64,000 nucleotides of DNA from Lasioglossum baleicum (taxonomy: Eukaryota; Arthropoda; Insecta; Hymenoptera; Halictidae). Below are positions 12,881 to 27,039 of this stretch, one piece after another. The stretch's first letter is position 1. Each line of letters begins with the position of its first letter. The notes beneath the pieces were generated by a model. That model was not told the DNA's origin, ran no database searches, and was given only the letters and a program-made list of their open reading frames with translations. A program made the position numbers and the translations under genes. Where the stretch lies: NCBI RefSeq assembly GCF_051020765.1, contig NC_134946.1, forward strand, positions 3,275,239 through 3,339,238. The letters are read 5' to 3'.

Positions 12881-13140
12881 TGTAAAATAATAATGTAATG
12901 GAAAAGAAATTTCAGAATTGATCATTCTGAGGAACAGGTGCTTGAATGGAAGAATGTCAAAGAAGTTATATGAAATTGAAATTGATATTTTTAACTGTTT
13001 AATAGCTTAAATTGAAGCTGGAAGGATGCACTTTACAATAGAAGAATTGCAATTGTAAAATAATAACATACTGGAAAAGAAATTTCAGAATTGATCGTTC
13101 TGGGGAACAGGTGCTTGAATGGAAGGGTTTCAGAGAAATT
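12815..13140. repeat. tandem duplication of the element's right flank
   Basis: The block from TTTAATAGCTTAAATTGGAG through GAACAGGTGCTTGAATGGAA occurs twice in direct order (about 12820-12955 and 12997-13127) with minor differences. The second copy is also a diverged inverse match to sequence left of 12289, so the palindrome once extended further on both sides. Confidence 0.7.
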
Positions 13141-15374
13141 ATTTGTTTATACTTTCCCGTAGAGGGTTATCAACCTTTGAGGGCTGAAAGGACACAAAAA
13201 GGGTTGGCTATGAAGTACATTCACGTGCCACGAGATATTTCGCAGAATGATGTAATTTGAAGTTAACCAGATGCATAGTGAGAGGGTGAGAAAGCAGTTG
13301 GGCGTGACGGTCGGCGTCTAGGCAAACGCATATACATAGACGCAAAATAGATGTAATAAGACAATGGCCATCTTCGGGGCCGTTCTCTATCTCTATCGAG
13401 GGCTCTGCCCCAATCTGAACGATCCATGTGGTTCGACATCGGTTCGATACTTAAAGGTAACTCCTTCCGTGACATTAAAAAGGCACTCCCAGGCCTCTTG
13501 TGTTGCACCGGTCCCTTTGCCCGGCCGTTTGTTGGCGTTTCACACGCCAACGTCGGATGTAGAAACCGTACCGACACGCTGTCTCTTTTGTGCACAGGTC
13601 TTTATGAACAGGAACAGATCTTCCTGCCACCTCTGACAATGGGGGCTGCCTGAAATCGAGACGTTCTAATCGCTTTGACATCTTGATACGGAGGACGCGT
13701 CCAAAATTGGACCTCGAACACACATATGGGTACGAAAAAACCAGACTCAAACCTTTACAACTTTTTATTTATTTTACAGAGTGCTCTTCTTTTATAGCTA
13801 ATGTCCAGAACTAGCCAGAGCACCCTAAACGCAACTGGTACATATATTTTTATTCATTCAAGACTTTCCTATGATATTTTTTATCCGATTTTTATTCGTA
13901 CAAGACCTTCGTACGAGTTACTCTTTCAAAATTTCTAAATCTGCGAAAGGTTGGGGGCAATTCTGAAGTTCTGGCAATACTCTAGAAAACAATATGTAAC
14001 TCGTGTGATTTTGATAATTTTGACTTGAAAAAAATCACACGTCTACTTCAAATATCAATAAATATGCGTGCAAAGTCTCAACGTGAGAGGTTCAATAATT
14101 GCTCTGTTAAAAATTTCAGTACACTGTATATGTAGGCAGTCACAGGGTCACCGGGTTTGGAATAGTGTTCTGCTAGAGCAGCTGGATGGTCTTGATAGAG
14201 CATCAGGTACACCACAATCCTCACTCGGTAGGAAATAAAAATATTACAAAATTTCTCTGAATGTCTATTTTCTACTCGCTGTTATATTAATTTGTTGTCT
14301 TAAAATGACAATTTGTGCAGGTATGTTAAACACAAAAGGTTTTAAATAGTCTATACATTTTGGTTGGTTGTTCAAGCAGTGGATGGAATTATCAATGACA
14401 TAAACGATTAGACGTAATACAAACGATGTTTAATTAACGACTGACAAATTTTCCCAATGAAAACCATCAACATCGATCATGCATACTCATTATTCATTCC
14501 ATACATTTTGCCTCTCACTCATTATGTTTCTTTCTCATTCTCACTGCACATAAATTCACTTTATAATTCTTTTCTTACATTCATGTTTCTTTCTTATTCT
14601 CACCACAGATATCCACAGAACATAAGGGATCCCTGAAGCGGCGCAGTTGTGTGTACAGCATGATCCCGAAAGAAAAAGGGAAAAGGGAGGGAGCGGGTTG
14701 GCCGGTGGCCCGATTGCTCGATAGAAAGGGTGAATTCGATCCTGTTTCTCTAACCTTCCTCCTGGATGACCTTACCCGGCTGCTCATCATTCCACAGCAT
14801 GTTGCGCCCGATTACGATTTGCATAAGACCAGAGAGTACGCGAGCGTGCAGTCAGCGCGAGTTAGGTCCCTCTCGGGATCGCATACTCGCGGAGCAACAT
14901 GTGCTTCGACAGTGCCGAGGTCTTGCTTTACGGCCACGATCCGGGTAATACACGATACGGTATAGAGCACTGTAAATTTTCTTCGCATCCTACAAAGATC
15001 AAATTAGCCTCGGTTACTCTACACAGACTGTACAGCGTACGTATACACACGCGACCGGGAATCCTTCGCCTCCTCGTCAATGCTTCATCCTTTCCAAATA
15101 AGAGGCCTCTATTATACCCCCCGAACAGACATAAACGATCTCGCGCAAGCTACCTTGCGCAATAACAATCGACCTAAACCTCCCCCCCTCCCCCCGGTAA
15201 ACTTGAAAATTATGCTGCGAGACACGGTGGCTGAAATTTTACGACTTTTATCGTGACAACCGAGTTTTACAAGTCTTTTAACGGCTCCCGCGGACTTCTA
15301 CACAGCTTCTCGAGACCCCCGTGTTCAGGCAGAATTTATGGCAATGCGAAGTTGTTTCTCCGTTTGGTTATAAC

Positions 15375-15502
15375 TAGACTGCGGATCTCTTTGTGCATTC
15401 ATAGGAAAATTGAGTACATGAAATTCAACGTATTCAGTTTGGTTCCTATTTCTAGCAGTCGACGCAGACAATTTTTATTTTCCATAAAGACCCGCAGTCT
15501 AG
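15375..15502 (-). mobile_element. GACTGCGG MITE, short copy
   Basis: Inverted termini TAGACTGCGGATC and GACCCGCAGTCTA. Read in reverse, it matches the copy at 22584-22785 but lacks about 70 bp of the interior. Confidence 0.75.
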
Positions 15503-16437
15503 TTGTAACGCTGAGCACCGAATCTTTCAGCTCCTGAGTAAAAGCGTATGAAGCACTTCGATCCTAAACAATTAAACTGCGATCCCGACTGCATCGTGTT
15601 TGGGCTCATATTAATCAGAAAAACGTCAGAAATACGTTAAATAAACCTTCCATTAAAGAACAAACAAGTGTTCCTCGTGCCTAATTGAAGGATCCAATAA
15701 ACGATTCGAATGATAGTCAATGATCGAGTCAAACCAGCAATCATTCTTCCTCGTGACTATCGGTTCAAAGGTGGAGAGACTGCTCATCGCCGATCCCGAA
15801 TCAGTTTTGTACAGTCGAAAACGATCTCGGTACCGATGTTTATGCAGATCTGGTGAAATTGCAAGAGAGATCGAAGCCCCGGTGCCCAATAATTTCGCAC
15901 CTGTCCGCCACAGAGAAAGGGGGGGATCTCCCAAAGGCTCTGTGTGTTCGCATTGCGACAGACAACATCCAGAAAACGAATGGCTCAAAACGGTTCTCTG
16001 TTTGGTGAACAAATTGCCGAAGATAACGAGAGGGTCTCTCTAACGATGGTTTAGCGTGTGTGTCTTATGTTCGCGGAGATGGTGGAGACTCTTTCGCGAA
16101 AGGTCTCGCTGAAATCTGATTGCCTTCCGCGCGTTAAAATCGCAATCGGCCGATCTCGCCGCGGCGTCAGGAACACAATGCCGAACAGAACCGTTGTGAA
16201 ACGGAATTTCGATAGCTGTGAACCGTGACTGGTATCATCGTTACTCTACCTTTCGGCCCTTCTTTACCGTGCTCTCTCCACTCTCTCGCATTCGGTGTGT
16301 GTGTCTGTCTGTCTGTATCGCAACTGTAGTATTACCGAGGTACCAGGCAACTGTAATTACTCAATCACAAGCAATTTTTGGTAATTCCCGGCTTTTGTGG
16401 ATTTTAACATTTGTACGAGTGGTATTTTGGGCTACTT

Positions 16438-17115
16438 AATTTTTGAGCGAGTAACCACCCCTTTTTATGTTTAGAAAAATCGCTCCTCTTGATTTTACTG
16501 GAAACCTTCATGCTTTAGTAGTCCCCCTCCCATTTTGTTTCTATGTTTAAAAAACCCGCTCCTCTTGATTTTACTGGAAACCAACCCTTCATGTTTAAGT
16601 AGTCCCCTCCCCCTTTTTTCTTTGTTAGAAACCACCCCTATCTTTATGTTAGTGGAATCCACCTTTTTTTTAAAAATTGATATAAAGTACACCTTTGTGT
16701 TTTAGCAGAAACCACAATCCCTTGCAAATTAGTAGATACCACCCCTTTGTATTCCATAAGCCCCCTTCCCCTTTTTGATTGATTAGAAACCCCCGTATTT
16801 TAATTTTAGTAGAATCCACCCCCTTTGTGTTTAAGTTATCCCCTCCCCCTTTTTTCTTTGTTAAAAACCATCCCTATTTTTGTGTTAGTAGAATCCATCT
16901 TATTTTAAATTGGTAGAAATTACACCTTCCTGTTTTAGTAGAAACCACGCTCTTATATTTGCGTGGAAAAGATTCCTTTTTATTAATTTATTAATAGGAA
17001 CCACCCCTTTCTATTTTAGTGGAAACCATGCTCAAAACAATTATTATCGTTGAAGTAGAAACTTTTCATATTAGTGGAAATTAAGCCTTTGTATATTAGT
17101 GGAACCCACTCGTTT
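16438..17115. repeat. degenerate minisatellite of about 30-bp units
   Basis: Units resembling TTTTAGTAGAAACCACCCC followed by TTTGTATT recur about twenty times with heavy divergence, including poly-pyrimidine blocks. No open frame persists. Confidence 0.7.
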
Positions 17116-17955
17116 TATTTATGCTTTTGTCTATATGTTATAATTGCGTGCGTGCGTGTGTCTATGTTCGTGTGGTACGTGGAATTGCGAACGAAATGGA
17201 ATAGAGTAATCGGGCACAGGGTGCTGTACAGCATTGCGAGAAAAAGTGTCAAGTTCGTGCGAAATTAGATAGGTTATTAGATACCTTTCGATAAGGGAAT
17301 ACAATGCCTGAGTACCGGCAGCGAGATACCCGAACGAGCCTCGCATAATGGCAGGATGTTTATGCTTCGCGCGAGTCGTAAATTTAAGGGACACGTACAC
17401 GATAAAGTTGCCATGATGGTACTTTAACGGAAAACCATCAGGCCAGTGTCTCCCAAACTTAATCCCGATCAATTCGACACCATTCATCAACGGACGGTCT
17501 TTGGACATTTTTGTTTTAATACGACGAAGCACGTTTACACTTAACAGTTTTGTCTTCTATTTAGTTCTCTATTGTTCCTAGCAGGTTGAAACTTTTTACA
17601 TGAAAGAAGACATTTTTATTCGTTGATCCAACGATCTTTCAATATTTATTTTCGATGTTGCACTGTTTATATTTTAGTTGTGTGGTGGCGATTCTATACA
17701 TAGTGTAAGACAACGTAATCGCTGTTTCACAGTGCGATCAACGTCGAACGTTAGGCTACCCAGTTGAGAAACACTGCATTAGAATAATACGCAACAGAAG
17801 AAACGAGTATTATCTCGTGATATTAGATCTTCTCAAAAGAAACCTCATTAAGACTTCTCGTTCTGACGTTTGAGCTCATTAAACTCGATTCTCGATATGG
17901 TTACCACCATAAATCATTGTTATTGAAATTTACATACGTAAACGCGGCGAACGGA

Positions 17956-17966
17956 AACATGGCGGC
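17956..17966 (+). promoter_or_regulatory. candidate YY1/Pho site AACATGGCGGC
   Basis: Exact match to the AANATGGCGGC form of the YY1/Pho motif. No functional evidence beyond sequence; one of several in the gene-poor region. Confidence 0.35.
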
Positions 17967-19075
17967 CGGCCATCCGGTTAAATGGCGTGTCTCTGACATT
18001 GTTGATAGCATTTCTTCCCTTACCGGAGACCAATCACACACACACACACACACACCAATCAATTACACGCCCTTTTCCTCCGAACAATGCTATTTTTAAC
18101 AAAATCATTCAACAATTTAAACGTTTTCTACTTCTCAAAGAAACACAGAAAAGAAAATCTTAAAAATAAACTCTACCATCACAAAACCTACAATTCTGCT
18201 CGCCACAAATGTAGTAAACCAACATACCAGTGAGACGATACTGATTAATTGCGATAACTTTTCTGCTCTCAATGATATCTTTATGAAACTTTGTCTAACA
18301 CGTTCCTGACACTTTTCTGCCTGGAACGAGCCCAAGCACGCTATGGTTTCGATAATATTTGCCCGTTGAATCGACGATAAACTAGAACCTCGATTATCCG
18401 AACGGTCGTCTAAATTCTCCATTAACCTACGTTTCGTCAGTGATTTGTCAGCAGGCACAGCCATCAGATACGGATCAATGACAGTAAAAACAACAAACCT
18501 CGCGGTAGCCTAATCTCGTTTCTCCACAGTATAAAACGAGAACGGTTTCGCGTGCAACAATGGTGGAAGCCAGCGGCAACGCATCGGTGCGAAGACATTA
18601 CCATTTTCGGGACGGCGAGCTCGGGATGACTTTCGCAATGACCCCCGGTTATCATCGACGGAATCGGCATGATCCTACGTGTGTACCTGTAAGTAGGTAT
18701 ATTAATAGTCGTTGATCCACACGAAATTCGGCCGGATGCGCTGCCGCGCCGGCATTCTTTGTTTCGCTGCTCCTGCGTCCGATATTTCATTCGGTTTCAT
18801 ATCCGTCACGGTGTACCGGTTATAATCTCATTGTTGCCCTGTAAATTATGCCACTTCGCTTCGCGAGTAGGCTATACGCGTTTAGGATACTGACTACGCT
18901 GCTGCTGTTGTTGCTGTTGGTCTCGGTACCTGCGCGATTCTACGATAGATAGCTGTCGGACCGCTAACGATACGTCCATTGATACACATCTCGATTACGA
19001 AAACTCCGGTCGCTACTGGTCGAGAACTATCAAAATATGAACCGAATTTTCCATGTGATCCATAGAATCATGAAA

Positions 19076-19277
19076 TAGACTGCGGATCTTTATGCAAAAT
19101 AAAAATGATCTGCATCGATTGCAAGATATAGAAACCGAATTGAATATGATTTCTTCCCTTTAACGCTTTTAACAGAGGAGAAATCATATATTGACGTCTT
19201 CAGTTTTTGAAATTTTCCAACAATGTTGAATTTAATCTACTCAGTTTTACTATAAATGAATAACGATCCGAAGTCTA
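19076..19277 (+). mobile_element. GACTGCGG MITE copy
   Basis: It begins TAGACTGCGGATCTTTATGC and ends ACGATCCGAAGTCTA, about 200 bp, with the same internal order as the copy at 22584-22785. Confidence 0.75.
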
Positions 19278-19429
19278 ATCGTTTATGAATGTGTCACCGA
19301 TTATGAGATTGACTGCATGACTCTCTGACACCGTTCTTTGATCTTTTATCGTCGAACGTGGAAGTAGATGTAGAAAACGATGTACAACTTTTTTGTTTAT
19401 AATCATTTTTCGACGAAACTTTTACTAAT

Positions 19430-19640
19430 ATATCCGCGAAACTTTCCCGATTAAAATGAGCCCAAACACGACGCAATTCGATCATTTTTGCTCGTGTAAT
19501 TCACGACACTGTGGATGATGCGGATACCTCCGGTTCGGATAATCGAGGTTCCACTTTATCGTTCATTCTACAAGTAAATATGATCGAAATAGTATCGTGT
19601 TTGGGCTCGTTTTAATCGGGAAAGTGTCACGGACGCGTTC
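19430..19640. mobile_element. pogo/Tigger-like remnant
   Basis: It contains GGTTCGGATAATCGAGGTTCC, the reverse of the GAACCTCGATTATCCGAAC terminus typical of pogo/Tigger elements, next to mirrored blocks (CCCGATTAAAATGAGCCCA at 19448 and TGGGCTCGTTTTAATCGGG near 19603). Related fragments occur at 15580-15640, 18295-18405, 41540-41665 and 42820-42925. Confidence 0.5.
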
Positions 19641-20166
19641 ATAAAAGTTTCAGCAAGAAATAATCATAAACAAAATGGCGTACAACTGCACGTTGTACGT
19701 GACAATTACACTGCAGATTTGATTTATTTATTTAGCGATGATAAATGCAATGTATATGTATAGGTATCGATAATGCACACGTAATGATAAATAACAAACC
19801 TCGAATCGACAATGGACCTTGACCAACAGCGTTTTCCGAATTAATGGTTTCCTCCTGCTCGTTTACGTCGGCGAGGCTCATTTATTTAAATCCGAATGAA
19901 TCCCGCTGGGGGGGGATAATGATTATTGATTATCGATCTACCCGTAGCGTATCATTTATCGGCGATCAGAGCTGTTTATCTTTCTCTTAACCATAGACGC
20001 CGACGGATCGCATCCTGAAACCGCAGCAAGTAAAAAGGGGAGAATATTATAGCGAGGAACGCGTTGAACTTGAACTCTTTCAGATTCAATGTTAATTACT
20101 GACACACTTGGCAAACAGGCACGTTTTATTAAATTATTAGCTATTACTGGCGCGACCTGCGGATTC

Positions 20167-20177
20167 AAGATGGCGGC
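20167..20177 (+). promoter_or_regulatory. candidate YY1/Pho site AAGATGGCGGC
   Basis: Exact match to AANATGGCGGC, about 320 bp from the inverse site at 20486. Confidence 0.35.
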
Positions 20178-20485
20178 GGACGTTGCGACAGACTACGTTA
20201 TAAGGTGAAATGAAATCTTAAATAAATATGACGGTGCGAGCAATCATTTCATGCGGAAAATATCAAATCAATTCATATTTAATACGTTTAATAACAGATA
20301 TATTTTATTTGATTTTTCCATCGCTTTTAATAATTGTGATGCAATAATGATAAAAATAACAAGTCAGAGTTGCTCAGATTTTGCAAGATTTAGTCTATAG
20401 TGTGTTTATAGATCCGAATATGGAAGAATTTGTCGCGAAATTGTCTACAGAATGTCAACGATGATGAGATGAAGAATGTATAGGA

Positions 20486-20496
20486 GCCGCCATTTT
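20486..20496 (-). promoter_or_regulatory. candidate YY1/Pho site (GCCGCCATTTT)
   Basis: Exact reverse-strand match to AANATGGCGGC. Confidence 0.35.
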
Positions 20497-21158
20497 GTCG
20501 GGCCAGGTAATTCCACGGTTAATATACTGCGATAGGGTCAGTGACACCGGAGGAACGGCTAAATCATTCGTTAGAAATGCACTTGCAAAAGAGCGACGAC
20601 GAGGACGCTGCTTATGCGCGCCGTAATTCTTAATTAACATTATTATATGACACGTGGGAGAGATTGCATCATGTGAATCCGCCGTTCCCGCGCCGCCATC
20701 GCGCTGGAATAGTCACTCGGAGTCAGTAGAATGATTTCTCGAAGATTTTCCGATCGGTTCGACCTAAACCTTCAAAAATATAAAATCCTAAAAATGGTAA
20801 TCGCGCAGTTCGGTGACTTTTCTCAATGTCGGATATTTCATTGTTTACGTAAATAGCCGAAAAATTTGTATTAAAAAATCAGTATCTATATAAATACATT
20901 GAAACTCGTAGTCCGCTGGTGACGTTCTTCAGGAAGACGCCATGATGGAAATCGATCAGAGGATGGCCTTTCGATTGGCCTTTGCGACGATCACTGTACC
21001 ATTTACTCGCGATATTAGCGCTCATTATCCGTTTTTTCGTCGGGAAAAATTACACGGTTCACGGATGGACGTCGCGTAGATCAATAATAGTTTATTACAC
21101 CGTCAAGATTTTGTTAAATAGTATCAATCTCGCAGTGTCTTCCGGTAAACGGGTTTCG

Positions 21159-21169
21159 AACATGGCGGC
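21159..21169 (+). promoter_or_regulatory. candidate YY1/Pho site AACATGGCGGC
   Basis: Exact match to AANATGGCGGC. The embedded ATG does not open a convincing gene. Confidence 0.35.
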
Positions 21170-22583
21170 CACAGTCGTGTGCCGCGCTCTAATCGAGTCA
21201 ACGTATAATTTTCTGGCCGCCGGTGACAGCGAATTTATTTTCAGAGGTGAAAGCCATTTTAACATCATCATTCTCGCATAGTATTTATTCAGTCCCATTG
21301 GTAGCAATTTACTGGCGATTATAGTGATTCATGCTGTTCCCCCTCCTTCTAATTTTTATCTCGATTGAACTCGGTACGTAATACTAAAATTGATGTTGGG
21401 AGAATTTAAACGGTGGAATTTATATAAATTTTAATTAGGCAACTTATTACGCGCATCATTCCGGCAAGCTTGTATTCTGTCACTGTCGTGAAAATAAATT
21501 TAATTTGCTACATAATGGACGCTTGTGGCTGGGAAAAGAAACTGAAGAAAGCAACGGGTGTAATAGCTGTGAACTTGTTTCACACTCGAGCGCATGGTCC
21601 CGCGCCTAATTTTAATGTTTCACTCGCATACAAATTAATTACACAACAATGCTATAGTTGCAGGAGAAACTTGTGTTCCGAAAGGAAATTATGAAATTCT
21701 TTTCATGAATTAATTCGTGTCCGGCGTCCGGTTAATATTCTTCGAGCTCAGTTTCATTAAACATCGAAGTCGACGAAAACATAACAAAAATCAACATAAA
21801 TTAACAGAAATAAATATAAGGTGAAATAAAAATGCTTGGGTACGAAATGGTAGAACCATTCTCAGCCACATAAGCCATGTGTCAAAGGTTCAAGACGAAA
21901 CAAGCTATTAGAACTTTTTGCCACGCGGATTGACGTTCGCGCCGTCAATTTCGCAATCATTTCTTCCCAGTTTTTTCGTTGTTGCGCGGTGCCCGAGTGT
22001 GGGTCAAGGAAGATGATCCCAACGATCTTTTATTTCAGGCCCGGTCAATCCGCGGTTCGACTCGCGTGAAACCATTACGGACAGTTACCGAGCAGAAATC
22101 GGCCGAGTGCGATTGCGACGATCAAACACAGTCGGCGATTAGGTACGAATCGAACGAGAGATATTGGGATCTCTCGACTTGATCGTCGACCTAATCCTCC
22201 TCTCTAACGCAATCGCGTTCTTGAAAATAAAAGAGCTCCATACCCGCTGGAGACCGTTCGTCTCAAGTTCCAATTACGCAATACGATTATCGTGCTTAAT
22301 GACGCGAGACGCGGCTACTCTCTTTCCAGTTGTGTAATTAGAAATAGGGGAGAGGGGCCGCTCTAATTGGCTGACTTTCTAAAGCTCCTCCTCGTTGCGC
22401 CGCGCTTTAATAACGTTATGACAACTGCAATTGATCTCGACGAGACTCTTCAACTTCTGTGTTAGATTGGTGGGAAAGATCTGTCGTATTTTAAATAACC
22501 AGCTCATTTTCATTGCAAACCAGAAAGAGCGGCGCCGGATATTACTCAATATTATAACAAAATTGTCAATGAAGTTTTATGAT

Positions 22584-22785
22584 CAGACTGCGGATCTTTA
22601 TGCAAAATAAAAATTGTCTGCGTCGATTGCAAGAAATAGAATACAAATTTCATGTTATTTCCTCCCTTAATAATTTTAATAGATGAGACACATCTAGATT
22701 GACATCTTCAATTTTCAAAATATTTCTACAATTTTGAATTTCATCTACTCAATTTTCCTATAAATGCATAAAGATCCGCAGTCTA
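22584..22785 (+). mobile_element. GACTGCGG MITE, best-preserved copy
   Basis: The termini AGACTGCGGATCTTTATGCA and TGCATAAAGATCCGCAGTCT are nearly perfect inverted repeats. The roughly 160-bp AT-rich interior is shared with five other copies in the window. Confidence 0.85.
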
Positions 22786-25700
22786 TTTATAATAGTTCTC
22801 TGAATCTCGATCGACAATCGTTTAAACTACAATTAATGTTATCGGCGCACTGGTTCTATTTATAATCGTGAGAAAACTCACAGAATTATTGATCACGTTC
22901 AAATATTCATAACTACGCTAGTTTAGATGACAACGGAATGAAATCTGTGTGGAAAGTGCTCTGTATACCTGCTTGAAAAGCTTCTGCAATGTTTACACAA
23001 TTTCCTTAAAACACTTGAGAATCGCTAATGAATGAACGCTGTTTCGGAGAACGCAACTTTCGATGAAGTAGAGTATGTTACTTCACTGGTGTACAAATAA
23101 AAAGACACCATAATGAAACCTTATTTTTCAGAACCTTTGACTACGTTGGAAAATTTGGAAATCGACTGTTTTCCGACGACGCGACGTCCGGCGAGCCGTC
23201 CCGAGTTACCGGAGGACCGATGACGCTCTAGGGCGTCAAAAGGGTTGAGGCTCGCTGTCGCATTCTCTCACGCAACCGTTAGCAAAGCTAACCATGGGAA
23301 AAGGGGGGCAGTAAAGATCAAGGTTCGTTGAATTAGATTCCCATCTGATTTCGAAGTGCGTGACATTAACACCTCGCTTCTGGATCGAGTCGCGGAGTGC
23401 TCTCCTGAATGGATGCGCGGCATTCTTCTTTTCCATCTCCTTCGGCCTATTACACGTCCTACCTCGTCCACGGCCCCGTCCTCTGCCCCGTTGTCCTTCC
23501 CTCTCCTCTGTTGCACATTGTTCGAGACATTCGTGACATTTCATCCTCCCCGATCTTAAAGTCTATGCTCCGAGATCGTTCCTCGTAGGTTACGTGATCC
23601 GTAATCCCCGACGAGTTGATACCATGCCTCGATTCAATTTCGAGGAAAACTCCGCCGACTACCTTGATGATCGGCTTTATTCTATGGACAATCGGTGAAT
23701 CGTGTCCACTGTATTTTTTTCGGCAGTATTCACCGAGATTTTATTCACGGAAAATATGGACGAATCAGAGCGCGGCTACGGCGGGCTTAGTCCGACTCGG
23801 CCAATGCCAGCCGGAAGCCGTTGTAGCCGCAATCTGATTGGTCCAATACTGAAAAAACGCATACTTATTGTTGAAGAAAGAGGTATTCAAATGAAGAATA
23901 TTATGAAAGATTGAACCTGCTTGGTCGGCTGACGAAGGAAATCGGAATGGACAGAAATAATAATGATTTGCATAAAGTCCCGCAGTAATTAGCGGCCGCA
24001 TTGAATGCGGGATTGCAATAATTTTCACTGTTTCCTAATCAGATTGTTCCGATGATTTATGGAGAGGATTATTCCTCAGATAAAATGCGGAATCGCCGCA
24101 ACACCGGATCTCGGAATGGTAAACAGAAAAAGAAAAACGCGAGACTACAGAAAATGGGAAAGAAGAGAGACGAATAAAATAATTGTGGTAGAAACAGAGA
24201 GACGCGAAGCAGACGAAATGGGGAGCAAGAAACAAAAAATATCGATGTGTTCGATACACAGAAATGAGGAAATCCTCGAGTCACAACTGGCAAGGATTAA
24301 AGTCACTTAATTATACTCCCGGGGTAAGACTGATTGACGATAACCGGACGAACTATAATAGCATTCCTCTGTTCACCTCCTTTATGAGAATAAACAAAGA
24401 GACCGGTGCGCGGTTGCACTGCGGTGCTTAAAGTTTAAGGCGAAGTAAAAGTTCATTTGCGGCGCTCGTTGTTAACGAACAAGATCGTCGCGCGACAATG
24501 CAAATTCGCTGCCGCCGTGATTACGATACTGTTTAATTAGAGAGAGGAAACCTCTGGAGACAAAAAATAGTAAAATTTTGATCCCTCGGATTTTTATCTG
24601 ATTTCTCTGATTCCCAGATAAAAAAAAAACATATACATCTAAAAAATGCTGTTCTAAATTCTGCAATATTTATCTGAATGAACGATTCGCAAAAGGAAGC
24701 GATCAATAATAAACTTTCACTTATACATAATGTCTCTAAAATTCCTCAACGGACTGATTATTTTCGATGAGCCACCACATTTTCCACAGTAGGCGCCACT
24801 TATACTGTTCGCAGCCATACTTTCTACGTCTTACATAAAACAAATTGCATAAAATCGGAATAAACATTCCCCGGATAGCAGATTTTTCACACACATTTGT
24901 GTGTCCGAATAATTTGTCGAGCAAGGCAGAAGATCCTCAAGGACTTTTCTCGACGATCAATAAAAATCTGCGGGAGGATCAAGGAATCCCATTTCCTCCC
25001 GTCATCAAATCATCGATTACGCAAACGATGTCGCAGCCGGATAATTATTTTTGAGCAACCTCGCATTTATGAAACGGAATGGCGTAAAAAAAGAAAACTT
25101 CTTTTATGCACGTCCTTCGGCTGAAATTCACGGGACTCGAACAATAAAAGAAGGGAAATGAGAGAACGAACTCGCCGGACCCGTTTATTTGACAATTAAA
25201 AAACAAATTCGCCGGTAATTTATCGGGTAATTGTTTGCGTCACGCGGCGTTTCTCTTCCTCGTTACCTGTCGGCGCCATCTTTGACGGCGAATTCTTTGT
25301 TTTAAGGCGTCCGTTTCTCATTCGTTACGCTGGCAGATCAACAATTTAATGCTCGTTATATTTTATTTCGTGTTGTTAATTTAATACATACATCTTATTT
25401 TATATTATCAGTGTATACAATATTTCACTTTATAAATTTATGAAAATCCAGAGTTCAGATATCACGCGTGATATACTCCTAACCCTTTGCTCTCGGAGCT
25501 ATTTTAACTGGAAAATTAAATATTTCTTCCGATCTAGATATATTCCCTTTCCCTATGACTTTTGAAATTTTATGGATATGAAATTGGCATAACACCTCAT
25601 ACAATACCTCAATATTCAGTAATTGATTGTATACCGGTATACATTTAATAATGTAAGCAATATTTTGAATAATGGAATAACATACTCAGAGCAGGGACCA

Positions 25701-27039
25701 TAATTGTTATAACTAGACTGCGGATTTTATGCATTTATGACAAAAATGGTCACGTACAATTTAAAGCAGTGGACATGTTAAAAATATTTAAGGACATCAA
25801 CGCATTAGTTTCAGCTTAATAGGATAATTAAAAGAAGAATGCTTTGAAAAATCAAAACAGTTTTTTTTCATCGATAACAGTTATCGAGGAGGATCCAATT
25901 TTTTGGACACTAATAACTGTTATTTGTAACGAAAAAGTATAAAAATCGATATTATTTAATCATTTTGTTCTTCGAATTTTTTTCTTTATATTTCGCGTAC
26001 ATTATCTTAAATTTCAATAATAGTCAACGTTTTATTAATGATTTTCATCGTTGAAAATTTTATAACTGTTATTTTTGGCCCCTGCCTCAGAGAGGACAAC
26101 CGAGTGCAATTCAAGAAATCTAAGAACTTGTAATATAAATTTCTAGTATTGATTCCATTCCAGTGAAACACGGAAAGAGATTGTGTGAAATATCTCGCGA
26201 CCATCCGCCATTTTGCATTTTTCTCGCGGCTTATCCATCGAAGCATAGTTGACCTATCATTTTCTGGTTTTTCACGGTGAGTCTCGCCTTCCCGTTCGTT
26301 CAACGAATCACCGTTGGTTTTTCAGGTTCGTTCGGCTATCATTGGCGTGTGTCATCCGTGTGTCGTCGACTAGTCATTATCGGTGCGGCTCTTAATTGCT
26401 TTACGACGGAGCCTCGGGTGACACGCGTCAGCCCCCGTGAATTTATGGTTGTCCGCGCGCGGACGCGTCCCCCTGGAAATTTATGCGAAACTCAGGTGAA
26501 ATTGAATACCGAGGGAACCGTTCGACATTCCGCGCGAGCCTCTTTGCTCGTAGATTTCTGAAATATTGTGCTACGTTCGCTTCTGTCGATGCTTCCCATC
26601 GAAACAATCCTTTCGTCAATTTCGTTCGATTCCGAGCGATGACAGTGTTATTATATTGTTATTATCTAATCTTCTCTAAGCTTCATAAGAAAAATTCCCG
26701 CAGGAAATAGAATTTTATTGGATGAAGAAGAGTCTCGGACATTTTCAAGCACGTAACATTGTTGCTATTGTTCTCAGTGGCCATTAATTGTCTACGAAAT
26801 GAAAATAAATTTCCAGCCGCCTCTGAACTCGAACTGTTGCAACATCCGGTATATGGTTCACGATCTATTCAAGTTCGCAAAGCATAAATACTATTTGAAC
26901 GTCAATTAGAACAAGAAACGGAGTTAATCTGCCCGGTGGATCTACCCCGGACGAGGGGGTTTCGTCATTGACGAGGGAAGGTTTGCCTCGGTCGTTTTGC
27001 CAAATCCGTAGACGGCCTCTGTGAGCATGGTGATTTATT

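Larger units (their letters stand above)
13141..17950. other. gene-poor stretch
   Basis: I cannot support a gene here. The open frames of about 70-120 codons around 13.3-13.7, 14.6-15.2 and 15.65-16.05 kb occur on several frames and both strands at once, lack recognisable domains and do not join through good splice sites. The stretch contains one GACTGCGG MITE (15375-15502) and a degenerate minisatellite (16438-17115). Confidence 0.45.

Noticed and set aside
14581..15165. Cluster of overlapping short frames in a GC-richer patch
   Set aside because: Several frames are open at once, as expected from composition; no family match recognised.
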